Of a stretch of DNA of 64,000 nucleotides, positions 1 to 8,374 are shown in pieces. The DNA is from an uncultured Pirellulaceae bacterium (lineage in GTDB: Bacteria; Planctomycetota; Planctomycetia; Pirellulales; Pirellulaceae), in assembly GCA_905480235.1 (NCBI GenBank), contig CAJQPP010000013.1, forward strand, positions 25,599 to 89,598, read 5' to 3'. Numbering within the stretch: the stretch's first letter is position 1; every line of letters starts with the position of its first letter. Below the pieces are notes generated by a model, which was not told the origin of the DNA, did no database searches, and saw only the letters and a list, made by a program, of their open reading frames with translations. A program made the translations under genes and the position numbers.

Positions 1-380
1 TACTTTAATGAAGTTGTCGAAGACGATGGTTGAGCCTTCGCAGCTCCCACCAGACCAATCTCGTACAGAGCGGTAAACGTGCGCCCTGCACCGATTTCCC
101 CCGCGTCCATTGCATCATTATCAAAGTCTTGGGATTGCGACATGCGATTCCCGTAACCGATCTGCAATTTCACATCCTTGGCTATCGTAACCAGGCTGGC
201 CGACATTTGTTCAACCAGTACCTTACGGGCTTTCCGAATCGTGTCGATGTAGGCATAAATTCCATTTCCCTTGTTGGCGATTTGACTTGCCACCTGCCTG
301 TATGACGAGAAAGCCGTCGGGCTGTTACAGGTTTTTCTGCAGTTGCACTTATTTTTTGTTGCCCTCGAATGAGGCGACAT
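1..380 (-). pseudogene. YfbK-like von Willebrand factor A protein, C-terminal remnant (runs off left edge)
   Basis: The minus strand is open from an ATG at 380 to the window edge. It encodes segments typical of the C-terminal part of YfbK/DUF3520-type VWA proteins: [38 protein letters not shown] and [18 protein letters not shown]. The VWA domain that should precede them is absent; the first 30 or so codons look unrelated. About 13 residues (the usual EFNP...AYRL stretch) are missing between AKDVKLQI and GYGNR. I read this as a truncated, decaying copy. The alternative is a short real gene whose 3' end lies outside the window. The family call is fairly sure; the pseudogene status is inference. 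Confidence 0.55.
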
Positions 381-535
381 CGAAATAGTTTGCGTTCCCC
401 AAAAATGAGCCGCGGCGTGATGGCAGGCAAAGCCAAATTCCATCGCAGTCTAAGTCAGTTGATGAATCTTGGGCGGAAGCAACGAACCGACGCAAGGTTG
501 GCAAATCTAAAAATAGCCCGCGCAAGAGGTGCTAT

Positions 536-889
536 CTAGGAGGGAGGAGACACAATGCGTTCCTTGTAGTGCTCACGCCAATCACGGCAGCCCTTGCTGC
601 CGACTTCAAAATCACGACAGACACGAGGGCGATATTCATGATGCTTGCAGCGTCGCGTCTCCATATCAAACCAGACACAGGGACCATCCAGATCTTGGCC
701 TTCTGGTTTTTCATATCGTTCAATGAACTCCACTAACTCTCTTTTCAATGCTTCGGGCATCGCGGTCCAGTAGACGGCATCAAACGATTGGTCGGCGGGA
801 TGCATGAAAGCCGGATATCCCATGTGCATGCAACAAACGCCGCAACCTTCGCAATCGGGAATGACAGGTAGTCGTTTGTGTTTGCTCAT
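536..889 (-). CDS. YkgJ-family cysteine cluster protein
   Basis: A 117-residue protein with the YkgJ/CxxCxxCC signature near the N-terminus (CEGCGVCC at about residues 13-20) and three further cysteines in the C-terminal half (GPCVWFD, RRCKHHEYRPRVCRDFEVG). The family is thought to bind an Fe-S cluster or zinc; its biochemical role is mostly unknown. I chose the ATG at 889 because the cysteine motif then lies at the usual distance from the start; an in-frame start at 940 would add 17 basic residues. It is the last gene of a same-strand run coming from 7200, 72 nt after the SRPBCC gene, so it may be co-transcribed with the lipid cluster. Confidence 0.8.
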   Translation of the reverse strand: MSKHKRLPVIPDCEGCGVCCMHMGYPAFMHPADQSFDAVYWTAMPEALKRELVEFIERYEKPEGQDLDGPCVWFDMETRRCKHHEYRPRVCRDFEVGSKGCRDWREHYKERIVSPPS

Positions 890-961
890 CGTTCGCCGGG
901 GGTTACTCCTTTTGCCGTTGGATCTAAGCCTGCAGGCCAAGGATTGGAGTTTAGACGAAGA

Positions 962-1462
962 TCAAGAGAAAAGCTCCACCATTTTACTTTGGCGATAGCC
1001 AAAAATTCTCTGCAGATCCTTTTCTACCAACAGGGGGTGCAAAATCACTCCGGCCCAAACCCGGTAATTGACCACGTCTGTCATTAGGGTTTGCTGACCC
1101 TGTTCTTCAAAAACATGTTCGTGGTGCCACGCCCGGTAAGGACCGCGCAACTGTTCATCAACAAACCGCTCGTTTGGCTGCCAAACTGAAATGTTAGTTC
1201 GCCAGCGAATAGGGATTCCCCGCAATCGGATCTTGTAATCGATTGTGGCACCCTGCCTCATCTCAATCGGCAGCGGTGTGAGAATGCGAAAGTTCAAAAA
1301 TTCAGGCGTCAATTTTTCCAGATTGGCAGCGTCCGCGAAGAAAGGAAAAACTTCGTGCCTGGGTTTCGGCAACAGCGCCTGAGTTGTCAGCCGCCAAGAC
1401 GACCGTCCCAGTTTCTTAATCCCAATAACAGGGTTGGTTTGATCTGCGGAGCGGGTCAACAT
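962..1462 (-). CDS. SRPBCC (START-like) ligand-binding family protein
   Basis: A 166-residue protein resembling the SRPBCC/polyketide-cyclase group often found beside DUF1365, FAD oxidoreductase and cyclopropane-synthase genes. Visible family features are the FFADAANLEKLTPEFLNF segment, followed by alternating strands, GIPIRWRTNISVW, and the late VNYRVWAG...VEKDLQRIFGYR helix. Such proteins form a hydrophobic cavity and may bind a lipid or polyketide; the ligand here is unknown. It follows the membrane-protein gene by 44 nt on the same strand. The first 25 residues are poorly conserved in kind and the true start could be slightly later. Confidence 0.75.
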   Translation of the reverse strand: MLTRSADQTNPVIGIKKLGRSSWRLTTQALLPKPRHEVFPFFADAANLEKLTPEFLNFRILTPLPIEMRQGATIDYKIRLRGIPIRWRTNISVWQPNERFVDEQLRGPYRAWHHEHVFEEQGQQTLMTDVVNYRVWAGVILHPLLVEKDLQRIFGYRQSKMVELFS

Positions 1463-1506
1463 CTCAGTCTTTTCATAGCAACTTGGTCGGCTGCAAATCT
1501 GCAGTT

Positions 1507-1953
1507 CTAATCATTGGGTATCGCAATAAGCTTGCTCAAGACCACGAGCAAAATAAGGCCCCTCAAAGTCCATCCAATTGTGCGAACCCAATTGCCTGCC
1601 ACCAGGGCCTGAATGGTCGGTAAATCAAAACTCTGTGTCAGCCGCCCGTGTTGCGGAACCTGGACGGCGGCGGTCGCTATCCAAACAACGATCAACAATC
1701 CCAAACCAACTCTCAGCAAAACTCCCAAGTCGGGAGTGGGAGGATACCAAGCCAGGGCTATCGCCGTAATTAACTCCGCGACCATGACAGGTCCCACGAT
1801 GAAAGTAATCAGTAACTGATGGCGTTCCGAATACAGTTGAAATTGTTCTTCACCCACGTTGGCAAACAACGGATAGTGCACGACCTGTATTAACCAAATC
1901 AAACCCACCATAAACCAGGTCGTGGCGAATTGAGTCAACAAAATGGTGTACAT
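1507..1953 (-). CDS. Small integral membrane protein, four predicted helices
   Basis: About 148 residues with four hydrophobic segments (starting MYTILLTQFATTWFMVGLIW, then LLITFIVGPVMVAELITAIA, VGLGLLIVVWIATAAVQV and a last LRGLILLVVLSKLIAI). The layout and the HYPLF...YSERH stretch after helix 1 recall DUF1772-type membrane proteins, but I do not assign the family firmly. ATG at 1953 is preferred because AGGAAA stands just upstream; an in-frame start at 1986 exists. The gene lies inside the lipid-modification cluster, 130 nt after the second methyltransferase. Confidence 0.7.
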   Translation of the reverse strand: MYTILLTQFATTWFMVGLIWLIQVVHYPLFANVGEEQFQLYSERHQLLITFIVGPVMVAELITAIALAWYPPTPDLGVLLRVGLGLLIVVWIATAAVQVPQHGRLTQSFDLPTIQALVAGNWVRTIGWTLRGLILLVVLSKLIAIPND

Positions 1954-2083
1954 ACTTTTCCTGCAAAAACCTGCGTGCAAAAACAAAGCTCGGCAATCAT
2001 GAGGAGAATGATTCTGGCGTTCCCATAATTTTGTCCGTCACGATCAGCCTCCTGCCAGCCCCAGAACGAATTTGGAAAGCGGA

Positions 2084-3154
2084 TTATTGATGAATTAATT
2101 CCTCGCTCGATCTCGCAAATTTTGCGGTCGGCTCCAATAGGTAATGCCCCACCAACCATTGCTGGCCGTTTTGAAAACCGAAGAGTTCGGCGCCTGCGAT
2201 CAGGAACAATCGCCAACGCTGCAACCAACGCGCGGCCTCTTTGTCGCCGTAGGTGGCTCGTAATATTTCCATGGCCGGCTCTTTCCGCTCATCTAACAAC
2301 TCCAGCCAAGCATTACACGTTCGCTCGTAATGCGTCCCGCTCCAGGACCAGGACTTACGCACCCGCATGTCCTGTTTAAATTGGCTAAAAATATCAAATG
2401 AGGGCATGATTCCGCCGGTGAAAAAGTAGCGTCCCATCCAATTCGATGCGCCTTCGGTTTCGAACTCGTAAACAAAATCTTCATGACAAAAGATATGCAC
2501 GAAGAGCTTGCCATCCGGTTTCAACCACCCGGACACCCGTTGCAGCAGTTCCTCGTAGTTTCTCATGTGTTCAAACATCTCACACGAAACGACGCGGTCA
2601 AAACGCTGCTCGATTTGGAAGTCATTCATATCAGCCGTGATCACGGTCAATCGATCTTCTGCGTGAATTTTTTTTGCCCGAGCCATAATCAACTCGCGCT
2701 GCCATCGGGAGTTAGAGATCGCCGTGACCGTGGCGTGTGGATATTTCTCGAGCATCCAAAGCGTCAGGCTGCCCCAGCCACAGCCCAGCTCCAAAATATG
2801 CATGCCGTCTTCCAGTTCCGCGCGTTCGCAGGTTTGTGTGAGCGCCGCTACCTCCGCCTGCTCGAGATCGGTGTTTTCATTTTCAAAAAAACAGCAGCTG
2901 TATTTAAGCCTCGGGCCTAGCATCAATTCGAAGAATTCAGCCGGCAATTCGTAGTGCTGTTCATTGGCTTTTTCCGGTACGGGAGCCACGGGCGCTTGTT
3001 TCATCTGCCCAGCAAATTGTTCGGTGCTTACATTCTCGCGGCGCAGCTCACGTAGCCTAACGTCGCATAAGCGACGCGTTAACGCACGCGTCACACCGTC
3101 CGGTAACCAGCCCCGTTCAATGGATTCAATAACAGCTTTGGTGATAAATTCCAT
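2084..3154 (-). CDS. Cyclopropane-fatty-acid-synthase-family methyltransferase (second copy)
   Basis: A 356-residue SAM-dependent methyltransferase of the Cfa/CmaA superfamily. Seen in the sequence: the substrate-side motif LKYSCCFFEN, motif I ILELGCGWGSL, SNSRWQRE after it, and CEMFEHM, which matches the E-H pair of the bicarbonate site in E. coli Cfa. The N-terminal 60 residues are short compared with classical Cfa, as in coclaurine N-methyltransferase-like relatives. It would add a methylene or methyl group to an unsaturated acyl chain or a related substrate. It follows the other Cfa-type gene by 86 nt; the two differ at active-site positions, so they probably do different steps. Confidence 0.85.
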   Translation of the reverse strand: MEFITKAVIESIERGWLPDGVTRALTRRLCDVRLRELRRENVSTEQFAGQMKQAPVAPVPEKANEQHYELPAEFFELMLGPRLKYSCCFFENENTDLEQAEVAALTQTCERAELEDGMHILELGCGWGSLTLWMLEKYPHATVTAISNSRWQRELIMARAKKIHAEDRLTVITADMNDFQIEQRFDRVVSCEMFEHMRNYEELLQRVSGWLKPDGKLFVHIFCHEDFVYEFETEGASNWMGRYFFTGGIMPSFDIFSQFKQDMRVRKSWSWSGTHYERTCNAWLELLDERKEPAMEILRATYGDKEAARWLQRWRLFLIAGAELFGFQNGQQWLVGHYLLEPTAKFARSSEELIHQ

Positions 3155-3240
3155 GATATTCTCTTGAGTGATTTTTGAGCGTTTTGGAAATGGTCTTGGG
3201 TGCCATGAACAGCCAGCCCCCAGGAGTCAGCAGCCACGGA

Positions 3241-4563
3241 TCACGCAACCACCTCATTAATTTCCACGCCCGGTTTAGATTTCGATGACGTACGATCGGC
3301 CTCGCTACGAGGCGATCGACCCTGTTCCCGAGATTGCGATGGCAAAAGCTGGAGTTCCCGATCAAGGGGAGAGGTCTTCGAAGCGTGGTTTACAAACCAA
3401 AGCTGGGTCACATTGACATGACGCTCCATGAAAGCCGCTTCACAGTAACAAAGATAGTAGTCCCAAATACGAATAAAACGATCGTCGAAACCGAGTGCTC
3501 GAACCGCTTCGATCTGGTCGAAGAAAGCAGACCGCCAGCGTCTTAACGTCTCAGCATAATGGCTGGCAAAGTCCTCCATGTGCACCATTCTCAACCGACT
3601 CTCCCGAGCCATCGATTCTGATAACGCCGTTACGGAGGGCAAACAGCCACCCGGGAAGATATATTTCTTGATGAAATCTACGGTTCTTTTGTGGTGTTCA
3701 AACCGGTGGTCGGTGATGGTGATGGCCTGCATCAACATTTCACCCTCGGGTTTTAATAACTGACCACATTTTTGAAAGAACGTGTCAAAGTACTGATGCC
3801 CGACCGCTTCTATCATTTCAATGGTCACCAGTTTGTCATACGTCCCCGTCAATTTTCGATAGTCTTGCTTGAGTAACGTGATCTGGTCTTCAAGACCCTC
3901 ATCACGAATTCGCTGTTGAGCAAATGCATGTTGTTGATCGGAAATGGTGGTCGTGGTCACCTGGCATCCGTAGTGTTTGGCAGCGTGCACTGCCAACCCA
4001 CCCCAACCAGTACCGATTTCTAACAGGTGATCCGACCCCTGCAAATTTAATTTCCGGCAAGCCCGGTCAATCTTCTCCATCGATCCTTGGTAGAGGGTAT
4101 CCTGGGGGTTCAGGAAAATTGCACTGGAATAAGCCATCGAGGGGTCGAGAAACAGTGCGAAAAATTCGTTGCTTAGATCGTAATGTTTAACAATATTCTG
4201 CTTCGCATTCGAAACGGTATTTCTTCTTAAAAAATGCCCTGCTTTGGCCAGCGCATTTTTTGCCAAACTGAATGGCCCGTTGGCCGTGTCACCCTGTGGC
4301 AAATTCCTAACGAGAATCCGAACAAGCGAAGTCAGGTCGTCACAACTCCATTCACCGCGCGCCAGCGACTCGGCCGCGCCGAGTCCACCCCCGGTCACCA
4401 TGGCTCGGTAAAAAGCCGGATCGTTGATCACAACTTGGGCCTTTAGGGTGCTGTCAGCATCGCCGAACAAATGAGTCTGCTGGCCCTCCTGGACCGCCAG
4501 AATGCCGTCACGCAAATTGTGCAGGCGGCTTTGAACGAGCTTTCTAAAGTAATTTTCAAACAT
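3241..4563 (-). CDS. Cyclopropane-fatty-acyl-phospholipid synthase family protein
   Basis: A 440-residue Cfa-type methyltransferase. The N-terminal domain (about residues 1-130) is followed by [15 protein letters not shown], motif [16 protein letters not shown], and [16 protein letters not shown]. Two Cfa positions differ from the E. coli enzyme: the usual YSC is YSS, and the E-H of the bicarbonate site is E-A. This pattern is what I would expect from the subgroup that travels with DUF1365 and the FAD oxidoreductase. I chose the ATG at 4563, which overlaps the end of the DUF1365 gene by 8 nt; an upstream in-frame start at 4617 would overlap it by 62 nt. Confidence 0.88.
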   Translation of the reverse strand: MFENYFRKLVQSRLHNLRDGILAVQEGQQTHLFGDADSTLKAQVVINDPAFYRAMVTGGGLGAAESLARGEWSCDDLTSLVRILVRNLPQGDTANGPFSLAKNALAKAGHFLRRNTVSNAKQNIVKHYDLSNEFFALFLDPSMAYSSAIFLNPQDTLYQGSMEKIDRACRKLNLQGSDHLLEIGTGWGGLAVHAAKHYGCQVTTTTISDQQHAFAQQRIRDEGLEDQITLLKQDYRKLTGTYDKLVTIEMIEAVGHQYFDTFFQKCGQLLKPEGEMLMQAITITDHRFEHHKRTVDFIKKYIFPGGCLPSVTALSESMARESRLRMVHMEDFASHYAETLRRWRSAFFDQIEAVRALGFDDRFIRIWDYYLCYCEAAFMERHVNVTQLWFVNHASKTSPLDRELQLLPSQSREQGRSPRSEADRTSSKSKPGVEINEVVA

Positions 4564-5404
4564 AATTTTCCTGGTGTGGTCCAGCGACCAAGGGTGAGGA
4601 TTGATCTGTTTCGCCATATTCCACTGACTCTTGTGTCAGCTCAACAGCTTCTTCGTCGTTACTTTTTGGGTTCGGAAAAAAAGGTACTTTTTTCCACTTT
4701 AAACGCAATGCTTGCCAATAAATCCCGGCAAATACTTGCCCGGTCATCAGTGGGTAACGCACCAACATTTTTCGTAAATTTGCCGCCGTTAAAGGTTCTC
4801 GCTCCATCGACATCGCGACATTTAACATGCGTCGATCTTGTTGGAAATTCGCTATGCCAATATTCAGTTTTTCGGCGGATTGGGAAATTCGCCATTGGTA
4901 ATGCATATCCATTGGCAAGAAAGGCGAGACATGAAAGTCCTTCGTTAGCATTTCCCGTTTCCCGGAATGCTGGGGTGAAAAATGTTCGCCCCCGAGCACG
5001 TAACAATGTTGCTCGCCCCAAGGTGTGTTGTTTACTTCAGCAACGACTTTTTGCAGCTTCTCCTGCCGATCGTGGCAAAAGAAAAAAGAAACGGGATTCA
5101 TCTGGAAACCGAAATATCGCAGATGGGTTAGCAAGCGGATCGGTCCCTCATGTGCTTCGCCCGTTTGTTCTTTTACCAGTGCCCGCACCGAATCACTTAA
5201 AGACACCGACCGATCACCTAGGTGCTCGCACCGCCGGAACCAAGCCAGGTTGGGCCGTTTGGTCGACCACAACCAGCGTTTGTTAAAGACCGTATCCAAT
5301 TCGTCGAGATCGAGATACAGCATGAACAGGCGATAGGTAAATGCATGCCGCGCCGGATGAAACCGACGATGCAAAACCTTCCCTTGATAAATACAGCTGT
5401 TCAT
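4556..5404 (-). CDS. DUF1365 family protein
   Basis: A 282-residue DUF1365 protein. The start [20 protein letters not shown] and the internal [20 protein letters not shown] and [20 protein letters not shown] segments are characteristic. The biochemical function is not settled; the family is found almost always next to Cfa-type methyltransferases and an FAD oxidoreductase, and has been linked to modified fatty acids. The ATG at 5404 fits the family N-terminus; an in-frame start at 5452 would add 16 residues. It lies 54 nt after the oxidoreductase gene and overlaps the Cfa gene by 8 nt, so translation of the two is probably coupled. Confidence 0.88.
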   Translation of the reverse strand: MNSCIYQGKVLHRRFHPARHAFTYRLFMLYLDLDELDTVFNKRWLWSTKRPNLAWFRRCEHLGDRSVSLSDSVRALVKEQTGEAHEGPIRLLTHLRYFGFQMNPVSFFFCHDRQEKLQKVVAEVNNTPWGEQHCYVLGGEHFSPQHSGKREMLTKDFHVSPFLPMDMHYQWRISQSAEKLNIGIANFQQDRRMLNVAMSMEREPLTAANLRKMLVRYPLMTGQVFAGIYWQALRLKWKKVPFFPNPKSNDEEAVELTQESVEYGETDQSSPLVAGPHQENYV

Positions 5405-5458
5405 TTGACTTCTAATCAATCTATCCTGATGTTCCCGATACCCAGTCCGCACATTATT

Positions 5459-6754
5459 TTAAGGATTACGCGTTGGGTCGAATTGTTTGGCCGGGTTTGT
5501 TGTCGACCGGTTTTTCCATTGCTCGACCACCGCCAACCCACTTACGACGCCATCCTCGTGGAAACCATTTCCCCAGTAGGCACCGCAAAACGAGGTCCTT
5601 TGGGGTCCTAGCAACTCGTTATGGCGTTGCTGCATTTCTTTCCGTCGCGCGTCAAACACAGGGTGCCAATAATTAAACGATTGGATAATTTTATCCGGAT
5701 TGATGCGCCGCGTGTTGTTTAGCGTAACGCAGAACGTCTCCTGGCATGCAAAGGATTGTAAGATATTCATGCAATATGTGAGCGATGCTTTATCCTCTTG
5801 GGAATCCGGCATCAAATAGTTCCATGCCGCCCATGCTCGTCGTCGTTTTGGCAAAATTTCTTCGTCGCTGTGCAACACCACGTCATTGGATTCGTAGGGA
5901 AAAGCACTCAAGATTTGTCGTTCGGTGGACGTCGTCTTGTCTCCCAGCAACCTTAACGCCTGGTCAGCATGACAGGCAAACACTACGTGATCGAACTCTT
6001 CACGCCCACCCGCGAAAGATACCGTAACCTGTTCCGGTTGCCGGTGCACATGGTGTACGGCGGTATCCAGTCTAATGCGATCTTGGAAGTCGGCAATCAA
6101 CGGCGCCACATAACTCCGCGACCCTCCACTGATGACTCGCCACTGCGGACGGTTCTTGACACTAAGCAGCCCGTGGTGATGGTAAAACTCGGCAATAAAC
6201 CGAATCGGAAATTCTTCGAATGTTGACTGCGGACAAGACCAAATTGCCGAACCCATCGGCAAGAAGTAGTAATTGTAAAACTCGCTTGAAAACTTGTTTT
6301 GCTGAAAAAATTGCTTGACCGTCATGCGGTCATCGCCACCTTCGATCAGCTGTAAGCCCGCTTTGTTGAACTTGATAATACCTTGTAACAGGCGATAAAA
6401 TCGCGGCCGGAAAATGTTTCTTCGCTGGGCAAAAAGTCCGGGTAAATCGGCACCGCGATATTCCAAATCCGTTGCGTCACAACGCACGCTGAACGTCATG
6501 GGAGCCGGTTGCGACGGTACCTCCAATTGATCGAGCATCTCAATGAAGTTGGGATAGGTTCGGTCATTAAAAACAATAAAGCCCGTGTCGACTGACCATT
6601 GCCGCCCATTTCTTTCCACGTCGATGGTGTGAGTATGTCCACCCACCCAGGATGACGCCTCGAATAGAGTTATGTCATTTTCGGCGTGCAGATGCCGCGC
6701 AACGGTTAAGCCTGAGATACCCGATCCAATAATTGCGATTCGCGGACGATTCAC
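5459..6754 (-). CDS. NAD(P)/FAD-dependent oxidoreductase (amine-oxidase-like)
   Basis: A 431-residue flavoprotein. The N-terminal dinucleotide-binding motif GSGISG is at about residues 10-15 and is followed by [18 protein letters not shown] and the [16 protein letters not shown] stretch typical of the Cfa/DUF1365-associated FAD oxidoreductases; [12 protein letters not shown] lies in the C-terminal half. It probably desaturates or oxidises an acyl chain or pigment-like substrate. The GTG at 6754 is chosen as start because it sits right before the Rossmann fold and forms a GTGA overlap with the stop of the upstream DCC gene, a classic sign of translational coupling. An upstream in-frame start would add 31 unlikely residues. 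Confidence 0.88.
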   Translation of the reverse strand: MNRPRIAIIGSGISGLTVARHLHAENDITLFEASSWVGGHTHTIDVERNGRQWSVDTGFIVFNDRTYPNFIEMLDQLEVPSQPAPMTFSVRCDATDLEYRGADLPGLFAQRRNIFRPRFYRLLQGIIKFNKAGLQLIEGGDDRMTVKQFFQQNKFSSEFYNYYFLPMGSAIWSCPQSTFEEFPIRFIAEFYHHHGLLSVKNRPQWRVISGGSRSYVAPLIADFQDRIRLDTAVHHVHRQPEQVTVSFAGGREEFDHVVFACHADQALRLLGDKTTSTERQILSAFPYESNDVVLHSDEEILPKRRRAWAAWNYLMPDSQEDKASLTYCMNILQSFACQETFCVTLNNTRRINPDKIIQSFNYWHPVFDARRKEMQQRHNELLGPQRTSFCGAYWGNGFHEDGVVSGLAVVEQWKNRSTTNPAKQFDPTRNP

Positions 6755-7200
6755 GATGCGCTTTCCTTTGCCAAACGATCCGAGGAATGAGACTCGCTCG
6801 ACTGCCGAGAGTCTTGGGTTGGGACCCGACACACCCCATCTTTGCAACGGCCAGTGAGGCGAGTTCGGTAACGCGCGAAAACCCGATAACCGATATCGAG
6901 GCCAAAGCGAACCACGGGCAATCTTGACATGTGAACCGCGAACCCGAAGCCGGCTGCATTATAAAGATGTCGGAATACTTCGACTCCCTTGACCCACTGT
7001 CCGTCGGGTAGGCGACCATGTATCTCGGCCATTAACTCTGCATAGGTTTTACCGCAGGCGACTTCATCAAATTGTGGATCGGCGATATCCACGAATTTGA
7101 TTTGATGGTTCCTGTCCCGCTTCCGCAGCCAGTCAATTTCCCGTTTGCAAAGCGGGCAATCTCCATCGAAAAACACTTGAAATTGATCAGACTGGCTCAT
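6751..7200 (-). CDS. DCC-family thiol-disulfide oxidoreductase (DUF393)
   Basis: A 149-residue DUF393 protein with the family signature [16 protein letters not shown] at about residues 10-25, giving a CxxC pair (Cys15, Cys18). A later [13 protein letters not shown] matches the conserved middle part. The family is thioredoxin-like and of uncertain substrate. ATG at 7200 is preferred; an in-frame start at 7233 adds 11 hydrophobic residues. It is the first gene of the minus-strand lipid cluster, diverges from the MerR/B12-domain regulator at 7403, and overlaps the oxidoreductase gene by 4 nt. Confidence 0.85.
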   Translation of the reverse strand: MSQSDQFQVFFDGDCPLCKREIDWLRKRDRNHQIKFVDIADPQFDEVACGKTYAELMAEIHGRLPDGQWVKGVEVFRHLYNAAGFGFAVHMSRLPVVRFGLDIGYRVFARYRTRLTGRCKDGVCRVPTQDSRQSSESHSSDRLAKESAS

Positions 7201-7340
7201 GGCGACATCCAAAAAAACGCTCAAAACATTCATTTTCTACCTGCAGCTTCGAAGTCGCCAAGGGTGCAGATTCAACAATTAATAACAAAATTTGGGCTTT
7301 TTCGTTTTCTCTGCATCTGCGCTGCGGTTCCACGAGAATA

Positions 7341-7380
7341 AAAACGTGCAAAACGTACGTTACTTACAAAAGCGTTCGAT
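7341..7380. promoter_or_regulatory. Candidate operator: tandem repeats and palindrome between the lipid cluster and its regulator
   Basis: In the 202-bp divergent region two 9-bp direct repeats abut, AAAACGTGC (7341-7349) and AAAACGTAC (7350-7358). The second overlaps a perfect 10-bp palindrome AACGTACGTT (7352-7361), and a related AAAAGCGTT lies at 7368-7376. MerR/CarH-type regulators commonly bind such repeats in their own divergent promoter. Binding is inferred from position only. Confidence 0.45.
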
Positions 7381-7402
7381 TATTAGTTCTGGGAGAACAC
7401 TC

Positions 7403-8317
7403 ATGAAGGCAGAAAAGCTCACCCCCAAAAAAGTCGCCATGGCCATCGGAGTTAGCGAGTCTTCGATGAAACGCTGGTGTGATCGCGGTTTAATCGATTT
7501 TCAAACCACCGCTGGCGGCCACCGTCGTCTTTCGCGACCCTCGGTCGTGGATTTCGTGCGAAATAGCAAGCATTCGCTGATTCGCTCGGAAATGATCGGT
7601 TTACCAACCGGTATCCGACCCAGCGAACGCGACGTCAACACAGCACGTCAAGATTTTTTGGCAAGCATCGTCGAGGGCAACGAAGACTTAGCAAACCAAA
7701 TCATTTTGGAGCTTTTCCTATCTGGCCAATCCGTCGCTGAAATCGGTGACGATGTGATTTCCCCCGCATTTCAGGAGATCGGCATTCAATGGGAACTCGG
7801 CAGCATGGAAATCTACCGAGAGCGAAGAGCTTGTGAGATTACGCTTAAAATTTTAGCCGAACTACGCCTGCTACTACCAACGCCGGATGCCAACGCACCG
7901 ATGGCGATTGGCGGAGCACCCGAAAGAGATAGTTTTTCCCTTCCGACGAATCTGGTGGAAATGGTTTTCCGCGAGGCCGGTTGGAGAGCCCAGTCGCTGG
8001 GTAGCCAATTACCATTCAACACGCTTGCCGCTGCTGCGATCGAGAACCGACCTCGGTTGTTTTGGCTGAGCGTCTCCGCGATCACGGATGAGGAAGAATT
8101 TTTGGAGTCCTTCGAGCGTTTCCGTTCTTCCCTGCCAGCCGATACCTTCTTAACCGTTGGCGGACGTGCACTGCACGGCGCGACGCGGCAGAAGATGCAG
8201 TACTCCGCTTTTGGCGATAATCTGCGTCAGCTGGATTCTTTGGCTAACACGTTAAAGTCACCGGCGTTTCCACCGACCGTTCCAAGATTTGGTACGGCCG
8301 CGATCACCAACTATTAA
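7403..8317 (+). CDS. MerR-type transcriptional regulator with degenerate B12-binding domain (CarH/LitR-like)
   Basis: A 304-residue protein with three parts: a MerR-like winged HTH (residues 1-55, KVAMAIGVSESSMKRWCDRG and TAGGHRRL), a four-helix cap like B12-binding_2 (about 85-165), and a Rossmann-like B12-binding domain (about 170-290). CarH/LitR use this layout to sense light through adenosylcobalamin. Here the cap motif usually read W..EH is present as QWELG...YRER, and the DxHxxG loop that supplies the lower-axial histidine reads APERDSFSLPT, with no histidine. It may therefore not bind cobalamin. The ATG at 7403 follows GGGAG by 7 nt. It diverges from the lipid cluster, which it probably controls. 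Confidence 0.8.
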   Translation: MKAEKLTPKKVAMAIGVSESSMKRWCDRGLIDFQTTAGGHRRLSRPSVVDFVRNSKHSLIRSEMIGLPTGIRPSERDVNTARQDFLASIVEGNEDLANQIILELFLSGQSVAEIGDDVISPAFQEIGIQWELGSMEIYRERRACEITLKILAELRLLLPTPDANAPMAIGGAPERDSFSLPTNLVEMVFREAGWRAQSLGSQLPFNTLAAAAIENRPRLFWLSVSAITDEEEFLESFERFRSSLPADTFLTVGGRALHGATRQKMQYSAFGDNLRQLDSLANTLKSPAFPPTVPRFGTAAITNY

Positions 8318-8374
8318 CACGCTTGGTTTTTGCGATCTAAATCACCCTTATTATTCGTTCTCGAAAGGCCCCCA

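Noticed and set aside
2521..2531. TCAACCACCC matching the 3' end of tRNA-His, a possible attachment-site copy.
   Set aside because: Only about ten bases match and they lie inside the second methyltransferase gene; too short to support an att site.
4471..5286. A long plus-strand open frame antisense to the DUF1365 and Cfa genes.
   Set aside because: It mirrors two strongly supported genes and shows no domain; it is a compositional shadow.
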